From Bacillota bacterium (GTDB lineage Bacteria; Bacillota; Clostridia; Tissierellales; Sedimentibacteraceae): 64,000 bases of DNA. The stretch is from NCBI GenBank assembly GCA_023453025.1, contig JAEXUD010000059.1, positions 3,243 to 67,242 of the forward strand. The letters run 5' to 3'. A program made the position numbers and the translations under genes. The notes beneath the pieces were generated by a model that was not told the DNA's origin, did not search any database, and saw only the letters and a program-made list of their open reading frames with translations. Of this stretch, positions 26,344-35,562 are shown piece by piece (positions within the stretch are counted from its first letter, which is position 1; the number at the start of each line of letters is the position of its first letter).

Positions 26344-26388
26344 ATATTTTGATTAGAGGTAACTAATGTTACCTACTAATCAAAATAT
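26344..26388. other. Long near-perfect hairpin downstream of the LUD gene
   Basis: ATATTTTGATTAGAGGTAAC (26344-26363) and GTTACCTACTAATCAAAATA (26368-26387) pair almost fully, with one bulged base and a TAAT loop. The hairpin lies just beyond the 57-codon open stretch that follows the LUD stop. It has no T-run, so it could be an mRNA 3' end structure, an operator or a mobile-element end. Confidence 0.7.
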
Positions 26389-26542
26389 CATCCAATAGAG
26401 TTCGTGAAACCAGGCAAGTTTTATTAGAAGACAGGTGAAACGTCCCTGCGTCTTCTAATATAAACTCGACTTCACATCCTAAATCTCTTGCTTCTTTAAT
26501 AAAACTATCGTTACTATCAGAAGGATATACATCCTCTAAATT
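26369..26542 (-). pseudogene. 57-codon open extension after the LUD amber stop
   Basis: Directly after the TAG that ends the LUD gene the same frame stays open for 57 codons to a TAA at 26369-26371. The text reads like protein, for example EARDLGCEVEFILEDAGTF and CLVSRTLLDDIL, with ordinary codon use. It could be the remnant of a second gene or domain once joined to LUD, or a stop-readthrough tail. No family is recognised. LUD proteins normally end where this one stops, so the extension is not needed for a full LUD domain. TAG is an ordinary stop here (comM and uppS end in TAG). Confidence 0.45.
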
Positions 26543-27160
26543 CTAGAATCCGCATTCTTCATTCACTATACATAGTTTTATTCTATTGTGGTCTGCTTGA
26601 CCTTCTATAATTGATAAGTAATTACATACTCTTTCTTTTGAAGAACAATCAATACACTTATTTAATTCTACACAAGGTGGGTTATACCCAGCACGCTTTG
26701 CATTTAAAGGACATGCTATATTTTTAACCCTTTTTATACCTTCTTCAACTGTATCTACAACTTTATTAACCCCCACTACAATTATTACTTTATTAGGTCC
26801 AAAAGTAATTGCTGCAACTCTATTTCCACTATGATCAACATTTATAATTCGACCGTCAACAGTTATTGCATTAGAACCAGAAATATACCAATCACTTAGT
26901 AATGCTTTTCTTTTTATAGTGTTAGATTCATATTTATTAATAGTCAGTTCTTTATCATATACAATATTACCTCTCTGAATCAGCAAATTAGTTATATTCA
27001 TTTTTTGAAGAGTTAAAGAATGACCAATTCCAACTTTACAATCCAATGGTATTATATTTAATATGTATAATTTAACATCTTCTAAAGCATCAAAATATTT
27101 AACTTCAATATTTCTATTTTTAAAATTTTCTTTTAATTTTGCCAGCTTCTCAATATTCAT
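26543..27160 (-). CDS. LUD domain protein (LutC/YkgG-like, DUF162)
   Basis: The 205-residue protein is a full-length single LUD domain. Typical parts are GIGHSLTLQKM, ALLSDWYISGSNAITVDGRIINVD, AAITFGPNKVIIVVGVNK, and a C-terminal cysteine segment with NPPCVELNKCIDCSSKERVCNYL. LUD proteins of the LutB/LutC group act in lactate oxidation, but many clostridial members stand alone with unknown roles, and no lutA/lutB is here. The ribosome binding site (GGGTG) is weak. It sits inside a repeat-rich island between the M16 peptidase and pnp, genes that are normally close, which suggests insertion. The 272 bases upstream to pnp hold nothing else that I can recognise. Confidence 0.9.
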   Translation of the reverse strand: MNIEKLAKLKENFKNRNIEVKYFDALEDVKLYILNIIPLDCKVGIGHSLTLQKMNITNLLIQRGNIVYDKELTINKYESNTIKRKALLSDWYISGSNAITVDGRIINVDHSGNRVAAITFGPNKVIIVVGVNKVVDTVEEGIKRVKNIACPLNAKRAGYNPPCVELNKCIDCSSKERVCNYLSIIEGQADHNRIKLCIVNEECGF

Positions 27161-27432
27161 CTAATAACACCCGCTAATTCAATACCAAAAACTCTTAACA
27201 GCATCTGATGGAAACATAGCAATCCAACAAGCATGCATTCCTGATTCTCACTAAATTAACCAACTCACCATTAAGTATATCATGCAATCGTTAGCAACGC
27301 AAATGTAATCATCAGTGTAAAAGTTTCATTAATCAATAAAAAAATAACAAAATCTCGGTCTTTACCTTGATATTGTTATCTTATGTCCAGCAACAAGCTC
27401 TGATTTGTATAACAAGTCAGTTCGTATTTATG

Positions 27433-29526
27433 TTATTTATTTTCTGTTTCCTTCAATGCTTCTTTTCTTGAAAGCTTGATTTTACCTTGTTGATCAATTT
27501 CAATAACTTTGACGAGAATTTCATCTCCGACTTTTAACACATCTTCAACCTTTGCCACTCTTTTATCAGAAATTTGAGAAATGTGAAGAAGTCCGTCCTT
27601 ATTGTCGGTCAACTCAACAAATGCTCCAAATGTCGCAAGTCTTACAACCTTGCCAAGCATAATTTCTCCGACTTCAATTTCTTTAACGATATTCTCGATT
27701 ATTTTCTTTGCCTTGTATGCAGCTTCTACATTTTCGGCAGCTATCAATACTGAGCCGTCATCCTCAATATCAATTTTTACTCCTGTTTCTTCGATAATCT
27801 TGTTTATAACCTTTCCGCCTGCTCCTATAACGTCTCTTATTTTGTCAGGATTAATTGTCATGCTGATTATCTTTGGAGCATACTTGCTTACTTCTTCTCT
27901 TGGTTTGTCTATGCAGGCTGTCATTTTGTCAAGAATAAATAATCTACCCACGAGTGCTTTTTCCAGTGCAGTAGTTAAGATACCCTTGTCAATTCCATGA
28001 ACCTTCATATCCATTTGGATTGCAGTAATACCTTCTTTTGTACCGGCTACCTTGAAGTCCATGTCTCCGAGGAAATCCTCCATGCCCTGAATATCAGTAA
28101 GAACAACCACGTCATTTCCTTCTTTTATCAAGCCCATTGCAACTCCGGCTACAGGAGCTTTTATAGGCACTCCGGCATCCATTAATGACAATGTGCTTCC
28201 GCATACAGACGCCTGAGATGTTGAACCGTTAGAGCTCAATACTTCAGAAACAAGTCTGATTGTATACGGGAATACTTCAACCGGAGGTATTACAGGCTCC
28301 AGTGCTCTTTCTGCCAGTGCTCCGTGTCCGATTTCTCTTCTTCCCGGTCCTCTTGACGGTCTTGTTTCTCCCACAGAATATGAAGGGAAGTTGTAGTGGT
28401 GCATATATCTTTTAGAGGTTTCTTCAGAAATACCGTCTAATGTTTGCTCGTCACTTGAAACTCCCAGGGTCGCAACTGTCATAACCTGTGTCTGACCTCT
28501 GGTAAATATTGCTGAGCCGTGGGTTCTTGGAAGCATCCCGACTTCGCATGTGATTTTTCTTATTTCGTCTATTGTTCTGTTGTCCGGTCTGATGCCTCTT
28601 ACCAATATGTTTTCTCTAACTTTTTCTTTAACTATTTTATAGAGTGCATCTTCTATATCTGATTCATTTTCCGGATATTTTTCCAGGAAAATTTCTTTTG
28701 CTTCAGCTTTAAAGTTGTCGATTCTGCTTTGTCTTTCAAGTTTATCTTCAACTATAATAGCATCATTTATTATAGGGGCTGCATATTCTCTGATTTCCTG
28801 TTCAATTGTTTCATCACAAACAAATTTAACATAATCAGTTTTTTCTTTTCCTACTTCTGCCTTTATTTGATCGATGAAATCGCAAATCTTTTTAATTTCT
28901 TCATGAGCAAACATTATTGCTTCAAGCATTTTAGCTTCAGGAATTTCATTTGCTCCGGCTTCAACCATCATGATAGCATCTTTTGTACCGGCAACCGTTA
29001 AGTTTAACTGAGTTGTTTCCCGTTCCTTGCTGTTTGGATTAACTATAAATTCATCATTTATAAGTCCTAGATTCACGGCACCTGTAGGTCCGTCAAACGG
29101 TACGTCTGATATAGACAATGCAATTGATGAACCAATCATACCAGGTATTTCAGGAGAACAATCCTGATCCACCGATAAAACTGTTACTGTCACAGATACA
29201 TCGTTTCTGTATCCTTTTGGAAACAACGGTCTTAAAGGTCTGTCAATTAACCTTGATGTAAGTATTGCCTTCTCTCCCGGTCTTCCTTCTCTTTTAATGA
29301 ATCCGCCCGGAATCTTTCCTACAGAGTAAAGCTTCTCCTCAAAATCTACACTCAGCGGGAAAAAATCTATACCTTGTCTTGGCTCTTTCGAAGCGGCTAC
29401 ATTTGCCATAATAACTGTATCTCCATATTGGACAAGACAAGAACCATTTGTAAGCTCTGCTATTTTACCGGTTGTAACCTTTAATTCTCTTCCGGCGAGC
29501 ATGTATTTAAAAACTCTTTCTTCCAT
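27433..29526 (-). CDS. pnp: Polyribonucleotide nucleotidyltransferase (PNPase)
   Basis: The 697-residue enzyme degrades RNA from the 3' end using phosphate. It shows two RNase PH domains (about 10-145 and 310-540), the linking helical domain, then KH (VIGAGGKVINKIIEETGVKI near residue 565) and S1 (VGEIMLGKVVRL onward) domains. The second core keeps the catalytic-type GMEDFLGDMDFKVAGT stretch. GGAGG precedes the ATG. rpsO lies directly upstream, the usual arrangement, so both are probably on one transcript. Confidence 0.97.
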   Translation of the reverse strand: MEERVFKYMLAGRELKVTTGKIAELTNGSCLVQYGDTVIMANVAASKEPRQGIDFFPLSVDFEEKLYSVGKIPGGFIKREGRPGEKAILTSRLIDRPLRPLFPKGYRNDVSVTVTVLSVDQDCSPEIPGMIGSSIALSISDVPFDGPTGAVNLGLINDEFIVNPNSKERETTQLNLTVAGTKDAIMMVEAGANEIPEAKMLEAIMFAHEEIKKICDFIDQIKAEVGKEKTDYVKFVCDETIEQEIREYAAPIINDAIIVEDKLERQSRIDNFKAEAKEIFLEKYPENESDIEDALYKIVKEKVRENILVRGIRPDNRTIDEIRKITCEVGMLPRTHGSAIFTRGQTQVMTVATLGVSSDEQTLDGISEETSKRYMHHYNFPSYSVGETRPSRGPGRREIGHGALAERALEPVIPPVEVFPYTIRLVSEVLSSNGSTSQASVCGSTLSLMDAGVPIKAPVAGVAMGLIKEGNDVVVLTDIQGMEDFLGDMDFKVAGTKEGITAIQMDMKVHGIDKGILTTALEKALVGRLFILDKMTACIDKPREEVSKYAPKIISMTINPDKIRDVIGAGGKVINKIIEETGVKIDIEDDGSVLIAAENVEAAYKAKKIIENIVKEIEVGEIMLGKVVRLATFGAFVELTDNKDGLLHISQISDKRVAKVEDVLKVGDEILVKVIEIDQQGKIKLSRKEALKETENK

Positions 29527-29608
29527 TAGTACCTCCTTTTAATTTTATAGGTTTACACCACCAATTTTTCTGCATAAATAATAGAGCGGGATTTTCCCCG
29601 CTCCTTAA

Positions 29609-29872
29609 TTATCTTCTCAATCCCAATCTTGCAAGAATGCTTCTATATCTTTCGATGTCGTTATCTTTTAAGTAGTTAAGAAATCCTCTTCTTTGTCCAA
29701 CCATTTGTAAAAGACCTCTTCTTGAGTGGTGGTCTTTTTTGTTGTCCTTCAAGTGTTCAGTTAAGTTGTTGATTCTGAAAGTCAACAATGCTATTTGAAC
29801 CTCAGGAGATCCTGTATCCTTCTCATTGATTCTGTACTGCTCAATAATTTGTGTTTTTTGTTCCTTTGTCAT
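29609..29872 (-). CDS. rpsO: Ribosomal protein S15
   Basis: The 87-residue protein is S15 of the small ribosomal subunit. The four-helix fold and the RNA-contacting stretches are intact, including GSPEVQIALLTFRINNLTEH, DHHSRRGLLQMVGQRRGFL and the final RYRSILARLGLRR. The ATG at 29872 follows GGAGG; the frame runs upstream to 29914 without a better start. A good promoter lies at 29962-29990, leaving a leader of about 80 bases in which S15 could regulate its own translation, as it does in other bacteria. Confidence 0.97.
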   Translation of the reverse strand: MTKEQKTQIIEQYRINEKDTGSPEVQIALLTFRINNLTEHLKDNKKDHHSRRGLLQMVGQRRGFLNYLKDNDIERYRSILARLGLRR

Positions 29873-29961
29873 AATTAATAATCCTCCATTATTTTTTATT
29901 TCACCATAATCCAAGCAATACGTTGAGGATTCGTAAAACTTAGGCTATGGAAATACACTAA

Positions 29962-29990
29962 ATTGTACCATAACGATTTATCTTTGTAAA
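29962..29990 (-). promoter_or_regulatory. Promoter of rpsO-pnp
   Basis: On the minus strand TTTACA (29990-29985) and TACAAT (29967-29962) are 17 bases apart, and a TGG extension precedes the -10 box. Confidence 0.65.
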
Positions 29991-30027
29991 TAAAAATTTT
30001 ATTTAATTTTACAAAATTTTCAAACAG

Positions 30028-30789
30028 TCAAGCGGTTACTGCTCTATCCACAAACACAATATTTTCATTATGCTCTAATTTATCTTCAAAGGTCAGAACA
30101 GAACCATGCTTGTTTGATATTATAGTCAATAGCATCTCTTTATTGCCTGCCATAACCTTGTATCTGCCTTCAGCAGGTATAATAACACTGCTTTTAGTAT
30201 CTACAAAAGCAGAATTTTTATTAAAATCTATATTGATTTCATTGCCGAATATAGTATAGTTATTCAGCAGTAAGGCATTGGCCTCACGAATTTTACCTTC
30301 GTTTAACAAATTTCGAACCAAGGTCGAACTGACAACAATTCCATTATATTTTACGGGGGGTATTTCCTCCACCTTGTAATCATATTTATCCTGAAACTCT
30401 CTTAATGTATTTACATTACCGCATGCCTTGTGCCCGAATGTAAAATTATATCCAACAACAACATTTTTTGCATTATATTTATCTATAAGAATTTCATGTA
30501 TGAACTGCTCTGGTGAATATCTTGAAATAACTTCATCAAGTTCAATTTCCACTACGTCCGTAACACTATAGGATTTTAATAATTCAAGCTTAATATTTCT
30601 TGAATTTATGTATTTTATATTGAAATTGGATTTTTTCAAGTCTTTTCTTACAAATTTAAAAGTAATTATTATGCTGTCTTGATTTGTTTCATGGCTTAAG
30701 TCCATCATTCGTCTTATCAATGTGTCATGACCGATATGAATGCCATCAAAATTACCAATAGCAACACATGATCCGTTTTTATTCTTCAT
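30028..30789 (-). CDS. ribF: RibF-like FAD synthetase with a degenerate riboflavin kinase domain
   Basis: The 253-residue protein keeps the FMN adenylyltransferase half of RibF: GNFDGIHIGH near residues 10-19, VGYNFTFGHKACG, and the VSSTLVRNLL motif (the ISSTxIR of the family). The C-terminal half should be riboflavin kinase, but the PTAN ATP/Mg motif and the catalytic Glu region are not visible, and the protein is about 50 residues shorter than normal RibF (about 300-310). It may make FAD from FMN only, with the kinase elsewhere. The start is the ATG at 30789 after AGGTGG. It follows truB as usual. Confidence 0.85.
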   Translation of the reverse strand: MKNKNGSCVAIGNFDGIHIGHDTLIRRMMDLSHETNQDSIIITFKFVRKDLKKSNFNIKYINSRNIKLELLKSYSVTDVVEIELDEVISRYSPEQFIHEILIDKYNAKNVVVGYNFTFGHKACGNVNTLREFQDKYDYKVEEIPPVKYNGIVVSSTLVRNLLNEGKIREANALLLNNYTIFGNEINIDFNKNSAFVDTKSSVIIPAEGRYKVMAGNKEMLLTIISNKHGSVLTFEDKLEHNENIVFVDRAVTA

Positions 30790-30802
30790 TAGTACCACCT
30801 AG

Positions 30803-31672
30803 TTACATTAGCAATTTTTCTATTTTAACTGAATTTTCATTTACCTTTTTTCCAATTCCTATCAGCGTATCTTTACAATAGATGTAAAACTCATCGCTAT
30901 TTAATAAGGATTTGTAATATACTTCATTGCCTGCAGTTATTCTATCATAATATTCGTCTTCAACGATTATTTTATCTAAAGGATATATTTCATCTATGGT
31001 TATAAGACATTCATTTACGCGATTGTTATCAAATAAGAATTTCAATTCATTTAAGGTTACAGAATCATCAATATGTAAACCTTTTGCTTCTGTTCTTATT
31101 AATACACCCATATGTCCGAATGTACCAAGCTTCTCTCCTATATCATTGCAAAGAGTTCTCATATAGGTTCCTTTAGAACATTTGATTTTCATCAACACTT
31201 TATTGTCTTCATACTTGATCAGCTTTATTTCTTTTATGTCAATAAGCTTGCCCGGTTTTTCCACTGCGATATTTTGTCTTGCATATTCATATAGCTTTTT
31301 GCCGTTAAATTTGACTGCCGAATACATTGGAGGAATCTGCGTCTGTATACCCTTGAACTCTCTTAATACATTAATTATATCTTCTCTACTGATATTTATT
31401 TCAGAAACCTCATTGATTATAGTTCCATAGCTGTCTTGGGTATCTGTACTTTGTCCTAAAATCAATTCACAGATATATTCCTTATCTCCGTTCATAAGAT
31501 AATCGCTGAGCTTTGTTCCCTTGCCTACACACACAACCATTACTCCGGCAACATTTGGATCCAGAGTTCCTGCATGACCGACTTTTTTCATATTTAAAAT
31601 TTTTCTGACACTGCTCACGACATCATGTGATGTCATACCGGTTGGTTTTAAAATGTTTAATATCCCGTTCAT
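30803..31672 (-). CDS. truB: tRNA pseudouridine synthase TruB
   Basis: The 289-residue enzyme makes pseudouridine 55 in the T-loop of tRNAs. The catalytic aspartate lies in HAGTLDPNVAGVM (about residues 35-47), preceded by KPTGMTSHDVV. The KGTYMRTLCNDIGEKLG motif for the second conserved block is present. A PUA-like C-terminal region of about 60 residues completes the fold. Its ATG overlaps the nrnA stop by one base, with GGAG inside nrnA, so it is translationally coupled in the infB operon. Confidence 0.96.
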   Translation of the reverse strand: MNGILNILKPTGMTSHDVVSSVRKILNMKKVGHAGTLDPNVAGVMVVCVGKGTKLSDYLMNGDKEYICELILGQSTDTQDSYGTIINEVSEINISREDIINVLREFKGIQTQIPPMYSAVKFNGKKLYEYARQNIAVEKPGKLIDIKEIKLIKYEDNKVLMKIKCSKGTYMRTLCNDIGEKLGTFGHMGVLIRTEAKGLHIDDSVTLNELKFLFDNNRVNECLITIDEIYPLDKIIVEDEYYDRITAGNEVYYKSLLNSDEFYIYCKDTLIGIGKKVNENSVKIEKLLM

Positions 31673-32643
31673 TATTCTCCAAAGAATTCCTTAAATATTT
31701 CTATTAATAATTTCTTGGCATTATCCACTGTATCATTGATTTCAAATCCTGCAGCCCTTGCGTGACCGCCGCCTCCAAATTTAACCGAAACATTGGATAC
31801 ATCTATATCATTTTTTGCCCTAAGGCTGACCTTTGTGTTGTTTTTTTCATATTCCTTAAGAACACAGGAAACCTCGACCTCTTTGATTCCTCTTATAAAT
31901 TCAACAACACCATCGATATCTCCCATATCAACATTATTTTTTTCAAGATTTTCTTTAGTTATAGAAGCTATTCCAAATTTACTGTCATAATGAAGTTCAA
32001 TTCCTCCTATACACTCTATAAATGCCTTTACAACATTGGATGGCTTGGAATTGTAAACTATATTGTCTATAGCTGCAACATCAACTCCCAAATCTATAAG
32101 TTCTGCTGTCTTTCTGTGAGTCTTGCTTGTTGTATTTGAATAACTGAATTTACCCGTATCAGTCAATATTGCTATATAAATGAAAGTTGCAATTTCTTTT
32201 GTAAGTCTTTGCTCAGATGCTTTTAGAACATCATACAACAGCTCTCCGGTTGAGCTCATCTCAGCATCAATAATATTTATATCTGCATAGCCTTGATTGG
32301 TCTTGTGATGATCAATGCATACTGATTTTTCAGCATTTTCAAAAACTTCCTTAAATCTGCCAAGTCTGTCTGCATCACTGCAATCTAATATAAATAACAA
32401 ATCAAATTTATTATTACATTCCTTTGTAATTATTTCTTCATCAACAAACGCCTTATAATTAAAAGGTATATCTCCGTCAATACATACTGTCAAATCCTTA
32501 TTAAGAGGTTTAAGAATCTCGTATAGGGCCATTACAGACCCTATACAATCTCCGTCAGGGGATTTATGTCCTGCGATGCAGATACTTTTAGAATTATTTA
32601 TTAGATTAAATACTTCTTTTATATCATTCATCATCAGATTCAT
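31672..32643 (-). CDS. nrnA: Bifunctional oligoribonuclease/PAP phosphatase NrnA
   Basis: The 323-residue protein is a DHH-DHHA1 phosphoesterase that degrades very short RNA oligomers and dephosphorylates pAp. The metal motifs are HKSPDGDCIGS, LDCSDADRLG, CIDHHKTN and DTGKFSYSNT. The DHHA1 glycine loop is GGGHARAAG. The start is taken as ATG 32643 because AGGAAGG lies six bases upstream. The frame continues to 32667, and a later ATG pair lies at 32634. It overlaps the end of rbfA by 20 bases. Confidence 0.93.
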   Translation of the reverse strand: MNLMMNDIKEVFNLINNSKSICIAGHKSPDGDCIGSVMALYEILKPLNKDLTVCIDGDIPFNYKAFVDEEIITKECNNKFDLLFILDCSDADRLGRFKEVFENAEKSVCIDHHKTNQGYADINIIDAEMSSTGELLYDVLKASEQRLTKEIATFIYIAILTDTGKFSYSNTTSKTHRKTAELIDLGVDVAAIDNIVYNSKPSNVVKAFIECIGGIELHYDSKFGIASITKENLEKNNVDMGDIDGVVEFIRGIKEVEVSCVLKEYEKNNTKVSLRAKNDIDVSNVSVKFGGGGHARAAGFEINDTVDNAKKLLIEIFKEFFGE

Positions 32644-33001
32644 CGTCAACCTTCCTGCTTTCTTCATCTTTTATAACCTTGTTAATAAGGCTTGACATGT
32701 ATATTCCTTTTTCAATAGATTCATCTTTTTCAAACAACAGTTCAGGAGTTATACGCATTTTAATTCTGCTGCCTACTTCTTTTCTGATAAAGCCCTTGGC
32801 ACTTTTTAAAGCTTCCAGTGTCTGATCTATGTCTCCATAAACAGAAATATAAACCTTAGCATATTTTAAATCCTCAGTAACATTCACATCCGTCACACTT
32901 ACCAAATCGGATAATCGAGGGTCTTTAACTTCATTTCTGATTACTTCAGATATAACTCTTTTCATTTCACCTGACAATCTGTTATTTCTTCTATTTGCCA
33001 T
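32624..33001 (-). CDS. rbfA: 30S ribosome-binding factor RbfA
   Basis: The 125-residue protein helps mature the 5' end of 16S rRNA and is needed at low temperature. It has the single KH-like fold with VKDPRLSDLVSVTDVNVTEDL, YAKVYISVYG and RITPELLFEKDESIEKG, and a short acidic tail ending DDESDDE that overlaps nrnA. GAGG precedes the ATG. It follows infB by 20 bases in the usual order. Confidence 0.96.
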   Translation of the reverse strand: MANRRNNRLSGEMKRVISEVIRNEVKDPRLSDLVSVTDVNVTEDLKYAKVYISVYGDIDQTLEALKSAKGFIRKEVGSRIKMRITPELLFEKDESIEKGIYMSSLINKVIKDEESRKVDDESDDE

Positions 33002-33021
33002 GTTATACCTCTTTTCTTATG

Positions 33022-35253
33022 CTATCTTTTTATTTCTTCCATTATATAGGCTTCCATTGAGTCGCCTTCTTTGATATCATTGTATTTCTCAATGCCGATT
33101 CCGCCTTCATATCCGGTGTTAAGCTCAGATACGTCATCCTTGAATCTTTTTAAAGATGCAATATCTCCTTCATGAATAACAATATCGTTTCTTAATAATC
33201 TTATTTTAGATTTTCTTGTTATTTTACCGCTTGTTACATATACTCCGGCAACTATTCCAACGTTAGGAACCTTAAATGTCTGTCTGACTTCAGCTCTTCC
33301 TTGAACAACTTCCTTATATATAGGTGCAAGCATTCCTTTTACAGCCTGCTGTATGTCTTCTATTGCTTTGTAAATTATATTGTAGGTTCTTATATCAACA
33401 TTTTCTTTTTTAGCAAGTTCCATTGCTGCTATAGATGGTCTGACATTAAAGCCGATTACCAATGCATTGGATGCAGATGCCAGCATAACGTCATTTTCAT
33501 TTATACCGCCCACACCGCCATGAATCGGATTAACCTTAACATCATCCATGCTCTGCTTTAATAATGATTGCTTTACTGCTTCTATGGAACCGCTTACGTC
33601 AGCCTTGATAATGATATTCAAGTCCTTAACTTCACCTTTTTGAATTCTGTCAAACAAATCATCTAATGAAACCTTTGATGTTGCATTCATTGTTTCAAGA
33701 TGTCTCTTGTCTTTTCTTTTTTCGGCAATATTTTTGGCATCTTTCTCATTTTCCAGTACAACCAGTGTGTCTCCTGCAACAGGAGTTTCATTTAAGCCGA
33801 GAATCTCAACAGGTACGGAAGGTCCTGCCTGATTGATTTTTTTGCCCTTTGAGTTAAACATTGCTCTGACCTTGCCAAAAGCACTGCCTACCAAGACTAT
33901 ATCACCCTTGCTCAATGTTCCTTTTTCAATTAAGACAGTAGCAACCGGTCCTCTGCCTTTATCAAGCTTTGCTTCAATTATGGTTCCTTTTGCAGCTCTG
34001 TTCGGATTTGCTTTAAATTCCTGAACCTCGGCAACCAGCAGAATCATTTCAAGCAAATCTTCAATTCCCATATGCTTCTTTGCGGAAACAGGTACAAATA
34101 TTGTATCTCCGCCCCAGTCCTCGGAAATTATTCCCTGTTCTGACAACTCCTGCTTAACCCTGTCCATATTAGCTGTTGGTTTATCTATTTTATTTACAGC
34201 AACTATTATGGGAACTCCCGCAGCTTTAGAATGGTTAATCGCTTCTATTGTCTGAGGCATAACACCATCATCTGCTGCAACAACAATAATTGCTATATCT
34301 GTTACCTTTGCTCCTCTTGCCCTCATAGCTGTAAAGGCTTCATGTCCGGGTGTATCAAGGAAGGTTATTTTCTTTCCGTTAATTTCAACCTGTGAAGCAC
34401 CTATGTGCTGTGTGATTCCTCCTGCTTCATGCTCTGTAACTGCTGTGTTTCTGATAGCGTCGAGAAGTGAAGTCTTACCGTGGTCAACATGGCCCATTAC
34501 AGTTACGATAGGAGACCTGGGCAGTAAATCTTTTTCATCATCGGCATCTTCATGTGACAATGAATCTTCAATATTTTGAAGTTCATCAACAACTTCAATT
34601 TTTGTCACCTTTGCTCCTAATTCTTCGCCAATCAGCTGGGCTGTGTCAAAGTCAATTTCCTGATTCATATTAGCCATAATTCCAAGTAATATTAATTTAG
34701 AAATTACGACATTAACAGGCACTCCTAATTTATCAGCAAACTGTCTTACTACTATAGCATCTTCCATTTCGATATTTTTAATCTTATGTTGCTCTTTTTT
34801 TTCTGGTTCAGCAGGCTTTTGCTGTTGAAATTGCTGATATGGCTTGTTTTTTTGTTTATTTTGATTGTTTTTGTTAAAGTTTCTATTTTTATTATTATTA
34901 TTGTTATTGTTAGTACCTTTATTGCCTTCTTCTGACCTGGGCTTCTGTTGTATAGGTTGTTTTTTTACCGGTGCAATCAAATTCTTATCAACCTTTTTTA
35001 ATTTTGCCTGTTTTAAGTCAATGCGTTCATCAACTAACGGTTCGTCATCTATAACAACCGGCTTTGCACCCTTGGCTGGTTTGGTCTTTTTATTGTTATT
35101 AATTATATTTAATGCTTTTTTTAATCTTATCACTTCTAAATCAGAAATAGAACTCATGTGATTTTTTATAGTAATACCTAATTCCTGTTCTGCCAGTGTC
35201 ACCAGGTCCTTACTATTCATCTTCAACTCTTTTGCTAGTTCGTATATTCTCAT
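33022..35253 (-). CDS. infB: Translation initiation factor IF-2
   Basis: The 743-residue GTPase brings initiator tRNA to the 30S subunit. It has a short N-terminal IF2N helix (MRIYELAKELKMNSKDLVTL), an Asn/Lys/Gln-rich linker, a second IF2N, then the G domain with GHVDHGKT near residues 251-258, DTPGHE and NKID, followed by domains II-IV. The linker (about residues 95-160) contains runs of asparagine. GGAGG precedes the ATG. It lies in the rimP-nusA-ylxR-ylxQ-infB-rbfA operon. Confidence 0.97.
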   Translation of the reverse strand: MRIYELAKELKMNSKDLVTLAEQELGITIKNHMSSISDLEVIRLKKALNIINNNKKTKPAKGAKPVVIDDEPLVDERIDLKQAKLKKVDKNLIAPVKKQPIQQKPRSEEGNKGTNNNNNNNKNRNFNKNNQNKQKNKPYQQFQQQKPAEPEKKEQHKIKNIEMEDAIVVRQFADKLGVPVNVVISKLILLGIMANMNQEIDFDTAQLIGEELGAKVTKIEVVDELQNIEDSLSHEDADDEKDLLPRSPIVTVMGHVDHGKTSLLDAIRNTAVTEHEAGGITQHIGASQVEINGKKITFLDTPGHEAFTAMRARGAKVTDIAIIVVAADDGVMPQTIEAINHSKAAGVPIIVAVNKIDKPTANMDRVKQELSEQGIISEDWGGDTIFVPVSAKKHMGIEDLLEMILLVAEVQEFKANPNRAAKGTIIEAKLDKGRGPVATVLIEKGTLSKGDIVLVGSAFGKVRAMFNSKGKKINQAGPSVPVEILGLNETPVAGDTLVVLENEKDAKNIAEKRKDKRHLETMNATSKVSLDDLFDRIQKGEVKDLNIIIKADVSGSIEAVKQSLLKQSMDDVKVNPIHGGVGGINENDVMLASASNALVIGFNVRPSIAAMELAKKENVDIRTYNIIYKAIEDIQQAVKGMLAPIYKEVVQGRAEVRQTFKVPNVGIVAGVYVTSGKITRKSKIRLLRNDIVIHEGDIASLKRFKDDVSELNTGYEGGIGIEKYNDIKEGDSMEAYIMEEIKR

Positions 35254-35268
35254 AAAGCCACCTCCGGA

Positions 35269-35562
35269 TTATATATTATTTAGTAAATATGATGCAATGT
35301 TCGAATCGTTAACTGCCAAAACACTCACCACCTTTTTCCCGAGACTTTTTCCCAGGATTTCTTTTTCTCCATATTCAACATATTTTATATTGTATTTATC
35401 GCATATAAATTGTATGTTTTTCTTTGTTTTATCTGAAGCATCGGCTGCAATTAAAACCAATTTGCTTTTATTATCCTTGATATCCAAGCAGGCCGCATCG
35501 TACCCTATGGATATATTACCACCCTTTCTGGCAATTCCCAACATCGAATAAATTTTATTCAT
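35269..35562 (-). CDS. ylxQ: L7Ae-family RNA-binding protein YlxQ
   Basis: The 97-residue protein has the L7Ae/L30e fold that binds kink-turn RNA, with MLGIARKGGNISIGYDA at the start and LVLIAADASDKTKKNI in the middle. YlxQ is always found between ylxR and infB, and its exact RNA target is not established. Its ATG overlaps the end of ylxR by eight bases, and infB follows after 15 bases. Confidence 0.93.
   Translation of the reverse strand: MNKIYSMLGIARKGGNISIGYDAACLDIKDNKSKLVLIAADASDKTKKNIQFICDKYNIKYVEYGEKEILGKSLGKKVVSVLAVNDSNIASYLLNNI

Noticed and set aside
26369..26545. Pyrrolysine decoding of the LUD amber codon
   Set aside because: No pyl genes are in view, LUD is complete at the TAG, and comM and uppS use TAG as an ordinary stop.
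27602..28000. 132-codon plus-strand frame within pnp
   Set aside because: It is antisense to the S1/KH region of PNPase and is rich in Ser, Thr and Ile from reversed codons; no start signal.
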